64,000 nt of DNA, taken from Gracilariopsis chorda. Taxonomy: Eukaryota; Rhodophyta; Florideophyceae; Gracilariales; Gracilariaceae. The stretch spans positions 1 to 64,000 of the forward strand of contig NBIV01000158.1 of assembly GCA_003194525.1 (NCBI GenBank), in the 5' to 3' direction. Made by a program: the position numbers and the translations under genes. The notes beneath the pieces are model-generated. The model ran no database searches. It saw nothing but the letters and a program-made list of their open reading frames with translations, and was not told where the DNA came from. Shown in pieces: positions 45,260 to 56,612 of the stretch (the first letter of the stretch is position 1; each line of letters begins with the position of its first letter).

Positions 45260-45879
45260 TAGGAGACATTCCAGTGAGATCTATTGGTGACGCGGACAAC
45301 AACTTGCGGCGTGGTGCAATGGGCGAATGCTTTCTCAAGTCGCTGCAGTTCGGGAGAGTGGTAGCGATGGATTGGAGGCCCTTGGTACCCTACTGGGTGA
45401 ATGGGGCGGTCAGAAGACAGGAATGTTGCTTGTCTTTACTTCTCGTAGATCGGTGGCACTCGAGCAACGCTATATGGCTGGCGAGGCGCTCTGACCTCTG
45501 GTAATTATCCTGAAAAATAAAATAAAACCATCTACCCCAAAAAACCTATGGCCACAGTGCTTTGGCCCTCGCACTATCCACTAGTATCTGCTGCCCTGGC
45601 ACACAGCTAAGCCACGTGGAACAGTATGGCCAGCTTTCATTCGGTATGCCGCCCTACCCCGTATCTGCAGTTAGTCGTCATCCAGCTCGCCCAACGGCCA
45701 TTCTCGTACAATTCCTAAGGCTTTGTATTCCTGCTTTGATAGTAAAGTCAGTAAATGGCTGGGTTGCGGTGAAGCGCATATATTCAACAACGACAAATTA
45801 TTATTTAGGATTATCACAACAATAGAGGCCAAATAGCTCGTACATGCAACCGTCAGTCCAGGATTGAGAGATGGCGAGC
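45260..45879. other. Spacer between gypsy and copia relics
   Basis: Plus ORFs at 45,235-45,504 and 45,562-45,825 lack features. The stretch may contain the eroded gypsy LTR. Confidence 0.3.
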
Positions 45880-46800
45880 AATAACACTCCCAATGGGAGA
45901 TGGACTAAGTTTTCCCGCAAAATACACGCCATCCTTCAATTCTAATCTCATTCCCCTCTCAGGCCTTGCACAGCATGCTCGAGTAAAATTCTCGAACAAC
46001 TCAGAGTCTACGTGCTTCATCACTAAAACCCCGAACTCTGGTGACGTACTCTACCAGTCACAACAAAGGGACTGGCTATACCGGATCTCGAGCCTTACAC
46101 CTCTGCCAAAGGCACGAAATACAATTCCTTCCCCAGGTATCACCACCAACGACTGGTAGGACAGACCGCATTGAACCTGGGGCAAAGCGTGCTGCCGTGG
46201 AACTATCATTTTCAACGGCCACGACGCTCCTCGAACTGCTGAATGCAGATCTCACTGGTCCCATGACCTCACCTTCATTACAAGGCTCGAGGTATATGCA
46301 AGTTACCCTTGACCACCAAACCAGATGGTCAACTATCTACCTCATGGATAAGAAACTACAGTTCTTTTCTTCGATAAGATGCTACAAGGCACGCGCGGAA
46401 AACGAACTACCAGGCTAAAGACTCTACCGCGTTCGCCTTGACAGGGCGGAAGAAAACCGATCTGACAACTTCATCACGAATGCGTCAGAAACTGGAATCA
46501 TCCTCGAGTACACTCCACCATACGCCCAACATTCGAACGAAGCAGCAGAAAAGATTATCCAATACCTTCAGAAAACTCCAAGTACCTTTCTGCATGCTTC
46601 ATGACTTCCCCAAGAGCTATTGGGAGAGGCAATATACCACGCAAATTGGATACGTAACCGCATACTAAACTTATGTATAGGTATGGGGATCCTCTACTCC
46701 CTATGGTTCAAAGGAAAGCCAGACGTCTCGTGACTTCTGAAGTTTGAACAAAAGGCACATGCCTTCTTCTACAGGCGAGAAACTGTTCCCAACAAAAATC
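45880..46800 (+). pseudogene. Copia integrase relic, copy 2
   Basis: LSFPAKYTPSFNSNLIPLSG (45,905) matches LRLPAKQTPSFDSNLISLSV of copy 1, and the text runs to ITTNDW. After a deletion it resumes with LLNADLTGPMTSPSLQGSRY and MQVTLDHQTRWSTIYLMDKK (46,240-46,350). Next come RLDRAEENRSDNFITNASET and YTPPYAQHSNEAAEKIIQYL, with the catalytic Glu position as NEAAE, then ANWIRNR near 46,645. At least four stops or shifts interrupt it. Confidence 0.7.
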
Positions 46801-47239
46801 TTCTGCTTTGCACATTTCCCGGATACTCTGTGTCAGAATTCAAAGTCTATGCACTATGTGCTGGATCTACATTCCTTTGTTACGCAATGTAGTGAAATGT
46901 AGACAACAGGACTTCAAGAGCACGAAAGACAGGCTCCCTTCAATCAATCAACTCATTGAGTTCTCATCATTTCGAAGAAAAAAAGCCAAGAGAGAAATGC
47001 GAGTTAACGGCAAGGAACAAATGGACGCATCTCTAGCTCAGTGCTTGGTTTCAAAGACCACGTATAACAATGAGGAACAAGGCCTCAGGGTTCAAAGACC
47101 TTTAGCGAAGCATGCAGCATTCTAGACTGGACCGATGCAATCGATAGGGAGTACGGGGCTGTAACCAGCAGAATGACGTAGAAGCTGGTGGACCGGAAAC
47201 CTGATATGTAACCACTGCCATTCCTATGAACATTCACCG

Positions 47240-49310
47240 CGATGCATATAAGCAGTAAGCCATTGAAGGTGCTGCCAAAGGCTCGATGTTTGGTTCAAGA
47301 AGACAAACAAGAGCCGTACTTGGGTTATGATCCCGAAACCTTGTACGCCCTCATAGCACGGCTTGAAACAATCAGACTTGGGCTGGGGAAAGAGGATGCA
47401 CAAAGTCTGATAATGGAAAACTTGGATGTAACTAACGCTTACTTATACGGAGACCTGGACGAACCATTAGCCATTGAACAGCCTACCAATTCGTCAGGAT
47501 CGTTATATCAAAACAGAAAGGTCTGCCTACTACTGGGGTCAATGTAAGGTGCAAAACAAGACTGACACATCTGGGGATCGCTATTCGATTCTCAGCTGAT
47601 AAGGCTGAAGTTTCGGCAGTCAAGAACTGACAGCCGTTTTTAAATCAACAAGTCGAGTATTGGGTTATTTGTAATCGTAGTTGTAGTCGAATATGTGCTG
47701 ATGTTCGTAGTTCAATGCTCACTGTAGTGGAGAGGATCGAATCTGTTTTCGTATATCGGTGGTTTCTAATCTAATGACTTATTTATGAGTAGGAGTATGG
47801 CTAGCGCTGTACTTCAGAAGTTGCCCTATGAAGGGTGCAGTTTGTTGCACAGGCGAAGTTTTGCTACAGAGACGAAAGGCCTAAGTTCCAAAGAAAGCCA
47901 GATAAGACACGTGGGCAGTAGTTGCCGGCGTACCCGAACAGATAGAATATCGTGAAATTCAAGTGACCGTACATAAGTCATGGCCAAAGCCGCGACCACA
48001 CGGAGTAAAGGGAACAAGAGAGTCTGGATCTGACTTGCGTTCCGTTGAGGGGCAGGTACGACTACAACTGTGTATTGTCCCACCCTCAATCTCGGACAAG
48101 TTATCCCTCTTGACAACCGAGGAGTTCTTACCGTCGTATACGGTACCCTTTTTACTGTTGTTCTTTATATACAAATATCATTGTTTTCTCCGTTTGTATG
48201 GACTGTTATTCGGACCTGTGTGTGCAGATTTGTCCGTTATTAGGGGAAATCATTATCCCTTGTGTGCATTCATATTGTTCTTGGTGATTGACCCGATGTT
48301 ACTAATATATTTCCTAGCTATCTCAGGCCCCAAACCTCACTTTCGTCTGTAAGGCAGGAAGGAATTGCCCCGAGTTACACCTGGCTAGTGCCGATTCCAT
48401 TGGAGGGCTCAGTCGCTGAGATACTTCAATTTTGGCCCAAGCTGAACACGTTGATGCGTATCCACTCGCATGGTTTGCAGTAAACTCTTGTCGGACTAGA
48501 GAGCTCTCTTGAAGTACTTTAAGGAAGAGATGAAGAAACGGTTTCGTGTGAAGTTCCTTGGTGAAGTAAAATTCTTTACTGGAATGGAAATTAGAAGGGA
48601 CACGAGCGGCATTTGGGCATCAAAAGGACGATAAGGTATGAAAAAATTAGATGAGCATGGCTTAGAAAATCTAAATCCTGAAATGACCTCTGCTCACCTC
48701 TTGCGACTTGTTCAGACGCACAGAAGACGAAGAAAGTCTTTGAACCGTGGTTCACGCCCACTACAAAAGAATGTAGGGTGTCTGATGTATTTAGCTCTGA
48801 CATCAATGCCTCAAATCATGTTCGCAGCTTCTTCAATGCTACTAACACAACGGCATGGTACCGGAATGGCTGATAATGAACTTGCATAAACTGTGGTAAG
48901 GCACCTGAAATTTACACACGACTTTTGCCTGTACTTTTGATCAATCAAAGAGGCATCGAGGGAAGCCTATGGCGGTGGAAACGGGGCTGGATGTAAATAA
49001 ATCTTAAAATCTACGACCGGTTTACTGGAAAAAATAACCAATGGAGCATTTCTTTCGACTAAAAAGCAGCAGATGGTAATTGCAATATCTTCTGCAGAGG
49101 CTAAGTAAATCCCCGTTTGCTGCAGAAAACCTGTCATATGGCTGAGCAGAGTTCTCGTGGAAATGCTGAACGTAACCATCATTGAAGATGAACCCGAAAA
49201 ATTGTCTCCCGTACCACTACAAAAAAATGAATCCACAACGTTTTTCATCCTCTGGAATGGGTGGACCTCTGATCGTAACAAACAAATATCTGTAAAGTTT
49301 CATTATATAA
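47240..49310 (+). pseudogene. Copia reverse transcriptase and RNase H relic, copy 2
   Basis: RT start: KVLPKARCLVQEDKQEPYLG and LYALIARLETIRLGLGKEDA (47,270-47,400), then MENLDVTNAYLYGDLDEPLA. The central RT is missing or unreadable at 47,550-48,500. It resumes with KEEMKKRFRVKFLGEVKFFT (48,523) and MEIRRDTSGIWASKG. RNase H: GCLMYLALTSMPQIMFAASS (48,780), then STTGLLEKITNGAFLSTKKQ and MVIAISSAEAK (49,010-49,107), and finally NKQISVKFHYIK near 49,290. The two copies of the family confirm the RNase H reading. Confidence 0.7.
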
Positions 49311-51161
49311 AGTAATTGATGGCAAGTAGTGTTGTTTGCAGAGAACATGTTTGAACTAAACTTCAGCCTTTCGTTATGTCCAATAATTCTTTTAAGGCAA
49401 AATTCTCTGCAAGTTTTTTTCCAATGTAGAGTACAATAGAACCTCTAAATTAATACAAAACTTTCTGCAATAATTTTTTTTGTTCATGTGTTTAGAGTTT
49501 TCTGTTGCATAATAGAAATTGAAACAGATATCTTTGTGATATAGTGCAGGTCAAAATGCAAATTGCTGTACCTTTCCTTTTTGGTGTAAATTTTCCTATG
49601 TGGTTTTGCTGCACAAATCGTTTTTAGCGGTAGCAGCTCTTGTCAATTTATCGAGATAGATACTACTAGTACGCAATTGTGATACGCTGCTCATCAATGC
49701 GAGAAATGACGTGATTGGCTGTGCCAGCCGTTAAGTGAAACATGTGCACGTACACGTTTCACTGAACCTGACAGTCTGAATCCCAATGAAGCACCGCCGG
49801 CGGCTGTAGCTGACCTCCGTCGGTCAAGCAGCAAGGCACTAACTCCATGTCTATTAGTAGTGGACGACTTATGAAAGCACTTAATTCTTAATACGCTATT
49901 TGCACATTTTGGGTTTGCGTTTGGTCGTGCCATCTGTAACACAGGGAGCTCGCACAAACCTAGAACCCAACCAAACCGCAATATTTACCAGTGATGCTAA
50001 CTCTACTTTTGTTCACCGGTGCACAAGATGGCTCCGAACACGTATGGCGGATGGGGCGGGGTGCTTGAATTGGAAAGGGTGAGACGCAAGAGTGCGCGGT
50101 GTCCGGCGGAAGCAAATTGAAACGAAAGAAATATGCACTTCAGGAAAGCGCGTCCTTAGAATGTGTATTTGCGATTGCTCGTGGCGTGCTTCCATGGGGC
50201 GACAACGTCGGACAGAATCCATGCGCAAAGTCACGCTGCCGCACAAATCGTGACAGTTATTGCGTATCAAAAAAGTTGATCTGTGTGTTCAGGAGGCGCC
50301 CGGTCACCTGGACAGCAGTCACCAAAATTTAGGGTGTATTCAGTGAATGACAAATACGGGCCTGGTGCAAATGCAGGATGCATGCGTTGCCTTTCCTGAC
50401 GAAGTACACATGAAGGCAGACACTCCAAGGCTGCCCACCAGAACAAAACCTTTAAAGCAGCATTGCGCTACTTGTGAATAATTGCAGATTTACATCTTTC
50501 GTTTCCGTGATTCAGAACATCATAGAACGGATTTTTTGCCAGTTGGTTGCTCTCTATTCTATCGATCCACTTGAGTAGTCGTCTGTGATGATCTCAGGAC
50601 AGTAATTTACCTTCGCACACCTCCGTTACGCTTTCGTAGTAGAGTCACATAGAGCAATGCGAACGCAAACAAGATTTAATGGGGAGAAGAGGGTTTTTGT
50701 GTTGTTATTGAGCGGACGAAGCCTAATTCCGACTTCGGTGTACCAGATTTCTATGAAGCTAGTAGTTGCGGATCCATTTTGCCTTTCTCTTGAATTCCAT
50801 CAGCCAGATGGTTAGTGCACCACGAAGGATGGAGGATTAATGAAATGTATCCAAAGCGTGGCCACTTTTGGTTCCCGCGTGATCCCTCCCCGCACTATAA
50901 ATCCAGCAGAAAGCGGCTTGGCGCCGCCGCTCTAAATAGGAGATACGACAACTTCAACTTCATCCATTTCGCCTTGACGAGTTTAACGACAACCTGGGCG
51001 TAGTAGTTTGAACAAGTAATAAGGTAGGGATCTGAACCCCAGTGTCATAAGTTGTAATTCTTATCCGAAGACTGGCTTTTTCAATGTCACGTGATAATCA
51101 AAAATAAACTAGTGGACCTAATGGACAATCGATGATACACATCTTAAGCATTTGCTGTACT
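49311..51161. other. No gene identified
   Basis: About 1.85 kb between the copia relic and the first gene of the right-hand cluster. Short ORFs (49,981-49,694 minus, 50,099-50,332 plus, 50,815-51,003 plus) have no features. The composition becomes more GC-rich towards the cluster. Confidence 0.3.
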
Positions 51162-51779
51162 TTACATTTCATTCCCCACTGTATGAACGTTGATGCAACA
51201 ACAACGAAACTTAGCGGCATTCTTAAAAAAAGCCCTCGATAGTTTGTTCATACGCTTACGGATTCTCATGCAATGCCACCACGCGGTCTTCTCAGAAAGT
51301 TTGCCTTCGTTGCGCGAATCGTCACTTTTCGACGTGCAAGTACTCCTCAGCTCAATTGTATATAAGCTCTTGTTGTCACTCTCTTCACTCCCCACTTCGC
51401 ATGCATATGGGGTGTTCTCCATTGATAGGAGCGTTTCAATCCGGGGATGTCTCATTCTCCACTCCTCCAGGTCAAAGTAGGATACCCCGGATCTGTGGCG
51501 CCGAATTTCTGGGCGCATTGCACAACTGTCGTAATCATAGTCGTACTGCACATCCGGGTGATGTTTGGCCCATTTCCAAAACTGAGACATCGAGAGGCGT
51601 GTGGAATTGAGCCCATCTCGGATCAATACCTTTGGATCCGTTGAACCGCTTCCGTAACAAAATCCTAGTACAGGGATTTCAGAACCCTCAGATTGAGTGT
51701 CTTGAACGTCCTTCTCGCTTTTGTCTTCAAAGATAGTACCGTTCTTTGACAGAGATACAGTTTGAGAGTGGGGAAACAT
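51162..51779 (-). CDS. Family B protein, full-length (205 aa), unknown function
   Basis: Residues 1-45 are polar and acidic with no signal peptide or membrane segment. A conserved block spans about residues 50-112: VLIRDG, FWKWAKHHPDVQYDYDYDS, PEI, then YFDLEEWRMR. It matches residues 79-140 of the protein at 54,815-55,513 (VLVQDG, FRLWAKYHARVQWDFENW, PEL, FFDLDEWANIRE). A linker follows, and the C-terminus is basic and ends with a Cys cluster, KFRCCCI, as in the paralogue (RFSCLLCC). Such a tail could be lipidated or bind metal; this is inference. The start at 51,779 is supported by a TATA-like box 123 bp upstream. It is intronless and divergent only from its mirror copy. It pairs with the secreted family A gene upstream in the same orientation. 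The first 117 codons lie in the repeat arm; the rest is unique. Not a recognised family. Confidence 0.75.
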   Translation of the reverse strand: MFPHSQTVSLSKNGTIFEDKSEKDVQDTQSEGSEIPVLGFCYGSGSTDPKVLIRDGLNSTRLSMSQFWKWAKHHPDVQYDYDYDSCAMRPEIRRHRSGVSYFDLEEWRMRHPRIETLLSMENTPYACEVGSEESDNKSLYTIELRSTCTSKSDDSRNEGKLSEKTAWWHCMRIRKRMNKLSRAFFKNAAKFRCCCINVHTVGNEM

Positions 51780-51901
51780 CGCTTTGTTCGTTGGAGATAC
51801 TGGGACAGCGCACTCGTTTTGGTAGGAGAATTATACGAGTGTTATCTTGGGCTGCGTGTGGAGGTGAAAGATGCCTTCCTTGACGCCCGCGGGAAATGTG
51901 G

Positions 51902-51908
51902 TTTTATA
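51902..51908 (-). promoter_or_regulatory. TATA-like box of the family B gene (left copy)
   Basis: TATAAAA on the minus strand, 123-129 bp upstream of the ATG at 51,779. The mirror copy is at 57,814-57,820. Confidence 0.5.
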
Positions 51909-52076
51909 ATGCGATGTGGACGACGCCCGTGGATTGGAAAGCTTGGTGAAGGTGGAGCATAGTAATTGAAAGGATTCGTAACTCGCATTGACCAAGACAA
52001 GCATGGCAATGTCACGTTCGCGTAATTAAACGCTCCGTGAGCAGCGCGTTTGTTCCTTGTGAGGAGAGTAATTATG

Positions 52077-52232
52077 TCATCGTACGATCAGTGGCTCTGA
52101 CGAAAGTAGTAGTCTGGTTTGCCGCCGAAAAGCAAAATTAGAAGTTCCGTGCAGAACGACGTGGTCGTTTCTTTGCACATACGCCTCGAAGGATAGAACG
52201 ACAAAGAAGATGACGGTGGAACAACGCTTCAT
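52077..52232 (-). CDS. Possible 51-aa secreted peptide ORF (left copy)
   Basis: Starting at an internal ATG (52,232), the frame encodes MKRCSTVIFFVVLSFEAYVQ, a good signal-peptide-like N-terminus, followed by about 31 residues ending in LIVR. It lies between the family A and B genes and is identical in the right arm. A longer reading from 52,292 would bury the hydrophobic stretch. No TATA-like box was found, so it may be chance. Confidence 0.3.
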   Translation of the reverse strand: MKRCSTVIFFVVLSFEAYVQRNDHVVLHGTSNFAFRRQTRLLLSSEPLIVR

Positions 52233-52455
52233 ATGATCTGTACCTAACTGAGAGCGTTTCGAGAAGAAGCAGTGAGGTAAGCTTTCCCTCACATTTACAT
52301 TGCTACTCTAATAGAAAGTCTTGTCGGAACAGAAAACAGAGAACGGCTCCTCACAACATATTAGCCTAACCCTCACCTCAAGCATTGCACTCGCTTGTAG
52401 TCAGTACTCGCTTGTAGTTAGATACTGCAGAACGTAATGTAGACCTCCTGACCTT

Positions 52456-53109
52456 TCAATACGGCCTTGGTGCTATGCTCGGTTTTGGACGGAGCAGCTT
52501 CTCCAGATATTTCACCTTCCTCCCGACTTTCTTAATCCCCGCTTGGATCACATATGCCTTCCGATACTCCCCACACTTGACCTTTCTGATTTTCCAGATC
52601 TGTTTCATCACCTTCAACCTCTTCACACAGTCACAACCTTTCTTCGACTTTCGAAGTCTCCATTGCAGTGGCCACACCTTCTTAGCAAAACACCTCCTGT
52701 TCCACTTGCACTTCTTCTTCCTCATAATCATCATCTTCCGCACCCCCGTTCCCTTCCTGCACTCAAACCTCGCTTTGCGCATGTTCGACATTCTACATTT
52801 CATCAGCTTCTTCTTCCAGTATAGAGTGCGCAACACATGCTTCTTCTGTGATCGGCATTCTTTTGACTGCTTTGACAGTCGTAACTCCTCCCGTAAACCG
52901 TTCAGCTTCTGTTGGGCGCGTTCGAGAGCTGTACGCTGCCACCCACGTGCGGACCGGTCCAGAACGGCCATCGCGGCAGACACAGTCGCGACTTCGCTAC
53001 GACTTCCGTCCCATTCTTCCTTCGAAGCTGATGGAGATATCACGAAACCCGCACACAACCCAATCTGAATACAAGTGAGAGCAAGAAAGACAGCGGATCG
53101 ATACCTCAT
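52456..53109 (-). CDS. Family A secreted basic 8-Cys protein (left copy, 217 aa)
   Basis: The N-terminus MRYRSAVFLALTCIQIGLCA is a typical signal peptide with likely cleavage after Ala20. Residues 25-50 are a short acidic/Ser-rich propeptide-like stretch, and residues 53-82 a charged helix (RGWQRTALERAQQKLNGL). A basic domain follows: 45 of the last 119 residues are Lys or Arg. Cysteines at 85, 105, 117, 134, 140, 159, 161 and 179 are all conserved in the paralogue at 60,338-60,997, consistent with four disulfides. Shared words include LYWKK, RKARFEC, CKWN, WRLRK, LKVMK and LLRP. Function is unknown; cell-wall binding, antimicrobial or signalling roles are all possible for secreted cationic Cys-rich proteins. 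The predicted protein is identical to the copy at 56,613-57,266. Confidence 0.8.
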   Translation of the reverse strand: MRYRSAVFLALTCIQIGLCAGFVISPSASKEEWDGSRSEVATVSAAMAVLDRSARGWQRTALERAQQKLNGLREELRLSKQSKECRSQKKHVLRTLYWKKKLMKCRMSNMRKARFECRKGTGVRKMMIMRKKKCKWNRRCFAKKVWPLQWRLRKSKKGCDCVKRLKVMKQIWKIRKVKCGEYRKAYVIQAGIKKVGRKVKYLEKLLRPKPSIAPRPY

Positions 53110-53259
53110 TGTCAGATCACAGCGTATAACGAGGTGTTGAATGCGAGAAAGGATGTGTAATGATGTAAAGCCACGGCGCTGAAGCTCCTAGCGGTTTGAG
53201 TTGAACCGGCTAGCTGGGGTGAGAGAGGAGTGAATACGGAATGTCACTGCCACGAAAGG

Positions 53260-53267
53260 TTTAAATA
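53260..53267 (-). promoter_or_regulatory. TATA-like box of family A (left copy)
   Basis: TATTTAAA on the minus strand, 151-158 bp upstream of the ATG. The mirror copy is at 56,455-56,462. Confidence 0.5.
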
Positions 53268-53450
53268 GGCTTCGAGGCACCAAGACGCGCAAGACAGATA
53301 CCTTCCGTAGGAAGCCAGGTAAATGTTGATTCAATCAGCGCGCCTACTGAGCCGCTAACCTTGTGCGCTGTTGAGATTGCTGAGATTGGACTGTTGTCAC
53401 ATCGAGAATATGTCAAATGGAGACGCGTCCCTTTCGGGTGGCGACATATG

Positions 53451-54692
53451 GCACCACACTTTCAGGAAGCGATTTGGCTTCGGTGTTCTATCCTTTGCTG
53501 GTGCGCGTAAGATACTGGAAGCTGAAATCGTTTGCTCAAAGCATTTTTGTTTCGTAGTAGAATTTAGTATATATGAAGTGCCGTCCGGAGTGATGCAAGA
53601 ACTACTCCAAGTTAGCCTCCTCGTCAATCTCCTGCGACAAGAATATGCTTGAAACAACTCAACGCTCCCATTGTGGAAGAACTGCAGGTCATGCTACAGC
53701 CAGTGCGCACCGCACCGAGCAGTGCAGACTGGTCAGAACATTTGGAAAGGAAGTGAGCACAGAACTGTGCTAAATTCGTCATTGGTAGGGAAGAACTACT
53801 GCTGGAATCAGTATATATGATAGAGTAGACCCCACACTTGCTGAACTAACGGAGGAAGATAACGTTTACGTTGCTGAGAACTCCGGGCTTCAGGCCTTGA
53901 AATAGCAGGGATGTAGGAACGCATTCTGTGGCCAGCACTCCGAGTATTAAGTCACTCTGAACCAACGAGCGGCGCGTACAGGTCAGCAAGCTGAAGTGGA
54001 GTTCCTCGACAGCCAAAAAGTGTTCGATGCCCGGGCATTATGATTCGCCTTCAAGCATCGCGCCGTTACTGCTCGTATGGATTGAACATCCTTATTAAGA
54101 GCACCATCAGGCTATTTACGACGCCAGGGTTGGGCTCCGTGCAAGTCTCTGTCAGTACCAAAGGCCACGTTCTCGAAAGCGTACAATTCCTGATCCGTTT
54201 CGCTTCTTTTGAGAGAAGATCCTCACATCACGGGCACATCTCGATGCGTAGGGTAATACATGTGCTCTACGGCTTCGCTGGCAAGTCACGCGCTGACAAC
54301 TCACCGCAGCACTGACTAAGAGCAGCCCATGTGCCAATTCGAATCTTTGCTTCCCCACCTTCCCATCAGTCGTGCCTCCGTGCGCTGCGATTGAAATTCG
54401 AACAGGTATGCTCCGGAACATGGCGGCGCACGTTCATGGTTCTTTCCTTTCCATGTTGAATTCGAATACTTTCTGCCATCCCATCAGAAGATCCGTGTGC
54501 ATGGTGCTGCTGAGAGACGAATGACGGCGCTCAGCGGTTTTCAAATTGTGCATTCGTGTGTTGCGGTGTATGTTGTACCGACGGTACCTGAAACGGAACA
54601 CGGGAACTGGTGATCTCCGAGTCCTCCTCGTTCGAATTATACGTCCGGCACTCAACGTACCCATTTCTAATTCACTTGCTCATCCACTTCTC
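53451..54692. other. Left part of the palindrome spacer, no gene identified
   Basis: Just beyond the arm, similarity to the other side continues weakly (TTTCAGGAA-type words). A minus ORF (53,657-53,397) shares its last 16 codons with the plus ORF 56,111-56,325 only because those codons lie in the arms. No coding region is supported. Confidence 0.35.
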
Positions 54693-54700
54693 TATAAATA
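54693..54700 (+). promoter_or_regulatory. TATA-like box of the family C gene
   Basis: TATAAATA located 115-122 bp upstream of the preferred ATG at 54,815. It supports that start over the upstream in-frame ATG at 54,752. Confidence 0.5.
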
Positions 54701-54814
54701 CTGCCCATACCCACCGGCAGGTATGCGCGAACGTATTTCACACCATCGCTTTTGTTAAGATTCACAGGCACCTTGAACGCTTTTATCTCAACCTCAGACA
54801 GGCTTCCGACCGAC

Positions 54815-55513
54815 ATGGATGAACAGCACAACATGGATTTCCGTTCTGCTTGTATCGACAATTGCAGTTCTTCTGGTTCTTCTGTAACTTCTGACGCTAC
54901 GTGCGAACGGGAACTGTGTGAGCCCATAACGGAGATTGACCTCACAACTCAGCATCAAGAGGACGAGATCGAACGCGTGATTTGTCACATCGCTCCAGTC
55001 CATACACTGCGCCATTCACAGCAGCCGAGTGAATCCGAAAGGGCACTTGTGCTCGTGCAGGATGGAGATCTGTCATACTGCGTTCCAAAACGCCACTTTC
55101 GCCTATGGGCGAAATACCACGCGCGAGTTCAATGGGACTTTGAGAACTGGCCCGCCGGTTTCGAACCGGAACTGCAACCAATGGACAACGGGCACTTTTT
55201 CTTCGATCTGGATGAGTGGGCGAACATCCGTGAACTCGCCATGGTGGTAATGGGGGCTGACGAAGGGCAGATTGTCTGCGGATGTAGTGGCTTCAAGAGA
55301 TTTTACGCACGAAAGCAAACACATGGCGGAAAGAACAAATGGTCCAAGGTGCCAACCCACCTGAAAAACGACCGATGGACCCTATCTCACGTTTTAAACA
55401 AGATAAAACCTGCGGTTGAACGGAAGAAGGGCCAGAAAGAGGGCAGAAGGGTATGGCTGAAGGGCGTTGGTCAAAGGTTTTCATGCCTTCTGTGCTGCGT
55501 GAAACGCGGGTGA
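54815..55513 (+). CDS. Family C protein (paralogue of B), 232 aa, unknown function
   Basis: The N-terminal 75 residues are acidic with several cysteines (CIDNC, CERELC). The conserved block, residues 79-140, has VLVQDG, FRLWAKYHARVQWDFENW, PEL and HFFFDLDEWANIRE, matching family B. After it come VCGC, a Lys-rich segment (RKQTHGGKNKWSKVPTHLK), a basic helix and a Cys-rich end (RFSCLLCC). No signal peptide is seen from the preferred start. From the upstream ATG (54,752) 21 more residues would be added, but these lie only about 50 bp from the TATA box. It is intronless. It sits in the spacer of the inverted repeat and is not part of the arms, so the B/C duplication is older than the palindrome. 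Confidence 0.75.
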   Translation: MDEQHNMDFRSACIDNCSSSGSSVTSDATCERELCEPITEIDLTTQHQEDEIERVICHIAPVHTLRHSQQPSESERALVLVQDGDLSYCVPKRHFRLWAKYHARVQWDFENWPAGFEPELQPMDNGHFFFDLDEWANIRELAMVVMGADEGQIVCGCSGFKRFYARKQTHGGKNKWSKVPTHLKNDRWTLSHVLNKIKPAVERKKGQKEGRRVWLKGVGQRFSCLLCCVKRG

Positions 55514-56271
55514 TGGGCAGCAAACACCAAAAAGCAAAACCATCGGCGCGCTATCATGTCAAATGGACGCTAAAAAGTAAATAGCCAATGAACTAAACTG
55601 AAGTTCTGTTCTTTGCTCTCGAGTGCATTCAGTGGGGCTCGTAGTTGTCGCATTCTTGTAGAAATACGACTGACTCTGTTGCTTTATGCATCACAGGCTG
55701 GAGCTGCGTATAGACAGCACTTTCGGACAAACACAGGCAGAATTGATGTTGAAAGTAGAAAGGGATAGGATTGCTACCTGAAATGTAAATACTGCTCCTG
55801 AGTGAAGAGGGATGACAAAAGGCCGCCAGTTCGGAGTTGCATGATAAATCACTGTGAGCTCGAGGAACGCCGCATGTGACAGTTCACGTCACGTGATGAC
55901 AGCGCACACGGCGACGAAAAATGTGCAATAAGTGTGACACTGCGTGAAGCCATTAATAGAGCTCATCTTAAGTGGTACTCGGGTAGCCGCAGGAGTTTCG
56001 GGAATGCGTTGCGCCCACTACATCTTGAGCTCCCAAGTTTTGCGAAGGCCAGACGATTGTTGCTACCGAGCAGGAAAATGAACTGACCATCGAGAGGTGG
56101 CTCTTCGTATTTAGAGTATACCCGATGAGCTTTTGTAAGGTCTCCGATGCAGTTCTGCCAGAGAGCCAAGGCAAACAGCAAACAAACCGACTCCAGGTTC
56201 AAGCATTTGAGATGTGTCGAAAAAGGAAAGGACATTCACACAAAAAGCTGTTCCTGAAAACGGAGGTGCTT
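55514..56271. other. Right part of the palindrome spacer, no gene identified
   Basis: A 90-codon minus ORF (56,235-55,963) and a plus ORF reaching into the arm have no features. It would hold the 3' end of gene C and part of the promoter region of the right-hand A gene. Confidence 0.3.
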
Positions 56272-56454
56272 CATATGTCGCCACCCGAAAGGGACGCGTC
56301 TCCATTTGACATATTCTCGATGTGACAACAGTCCAATCTCAGCAATCTCAACAGCGCACAAGGTTAGCGGCTCAGTAGGCGCGCTGATTGAATCAACATT
56401 TACCTGGCTTCCTACGGAAGGTATCTGTCTTGCGCGTCTTGGTGCCTCGAAGCC

Positions 56455-56462
56455 TATTTAAA
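56455..56462 (+). promoter_or_regulatory. TATA-like box of family A (right copy)
   Basis: TATTTAAA, 151-158 bp upstream of the ATG at 56,613. Confidence 0.5.
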
Positions 56463-56612
56463 CCTTTCGTGGCAGTGACATTCCGTATTCACTCCTCTCT
56501 CACCCCAGCTAGCCGGTTCAACTCAAACCGCTAGGAGCTTCAGCGCCGTGGCTTTACATCATTACACATCCTTTCTCGCATTCAACACCTCGTTATACGC
56601 TGTGATCTGACA

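Larger units (their letters stand above)
45880..49310 (+). mobile_element. Ty1/copia retrotransposon, family 1, copy 2 (5'-truncated)
   Basis: It aligns with copy 1 (25,630-29,406) from the protease/integrase junction to the end of RNase H in the opposite orientation. Gag and the protease active site are absent, and the GAG-pre-integrase zinc region is deleted. No LTR was recognised. Decay differs from copy 1, so the two are independent old insertions. Confidence 0.75.
51430..53450. repeat. Left arm of the 2,021-bp inverted repeat
   Basis: Every position x in this arm pairs with position 109,722 minus x in 56,272-58,292. Gene starts and stops, TATA boxes and end points all obey this sum, so there is no net indel. 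I saw three substitutions (51,441, 51,523 and 51,546), all near the outer end. I did not compare every base. Confidence 0.95.

Noticed and set aside
52475-53068. 197-codon plus ORF opposite the left family A gene (and its mirror 57,247-56,654)
   Set aside because: It is antisense to a gene with signal peptide and conserved cysteines in a diverged paralogue; the antisense frame is not better supported.
53397-56325. Two ORFs with the same C-terminus (MSPPERDASPFDIFSM)
   Set aside because: The shared codons fall in the inverted-repeat arms; upstream parts are unrelated, so this is not evidence for a gene pair.
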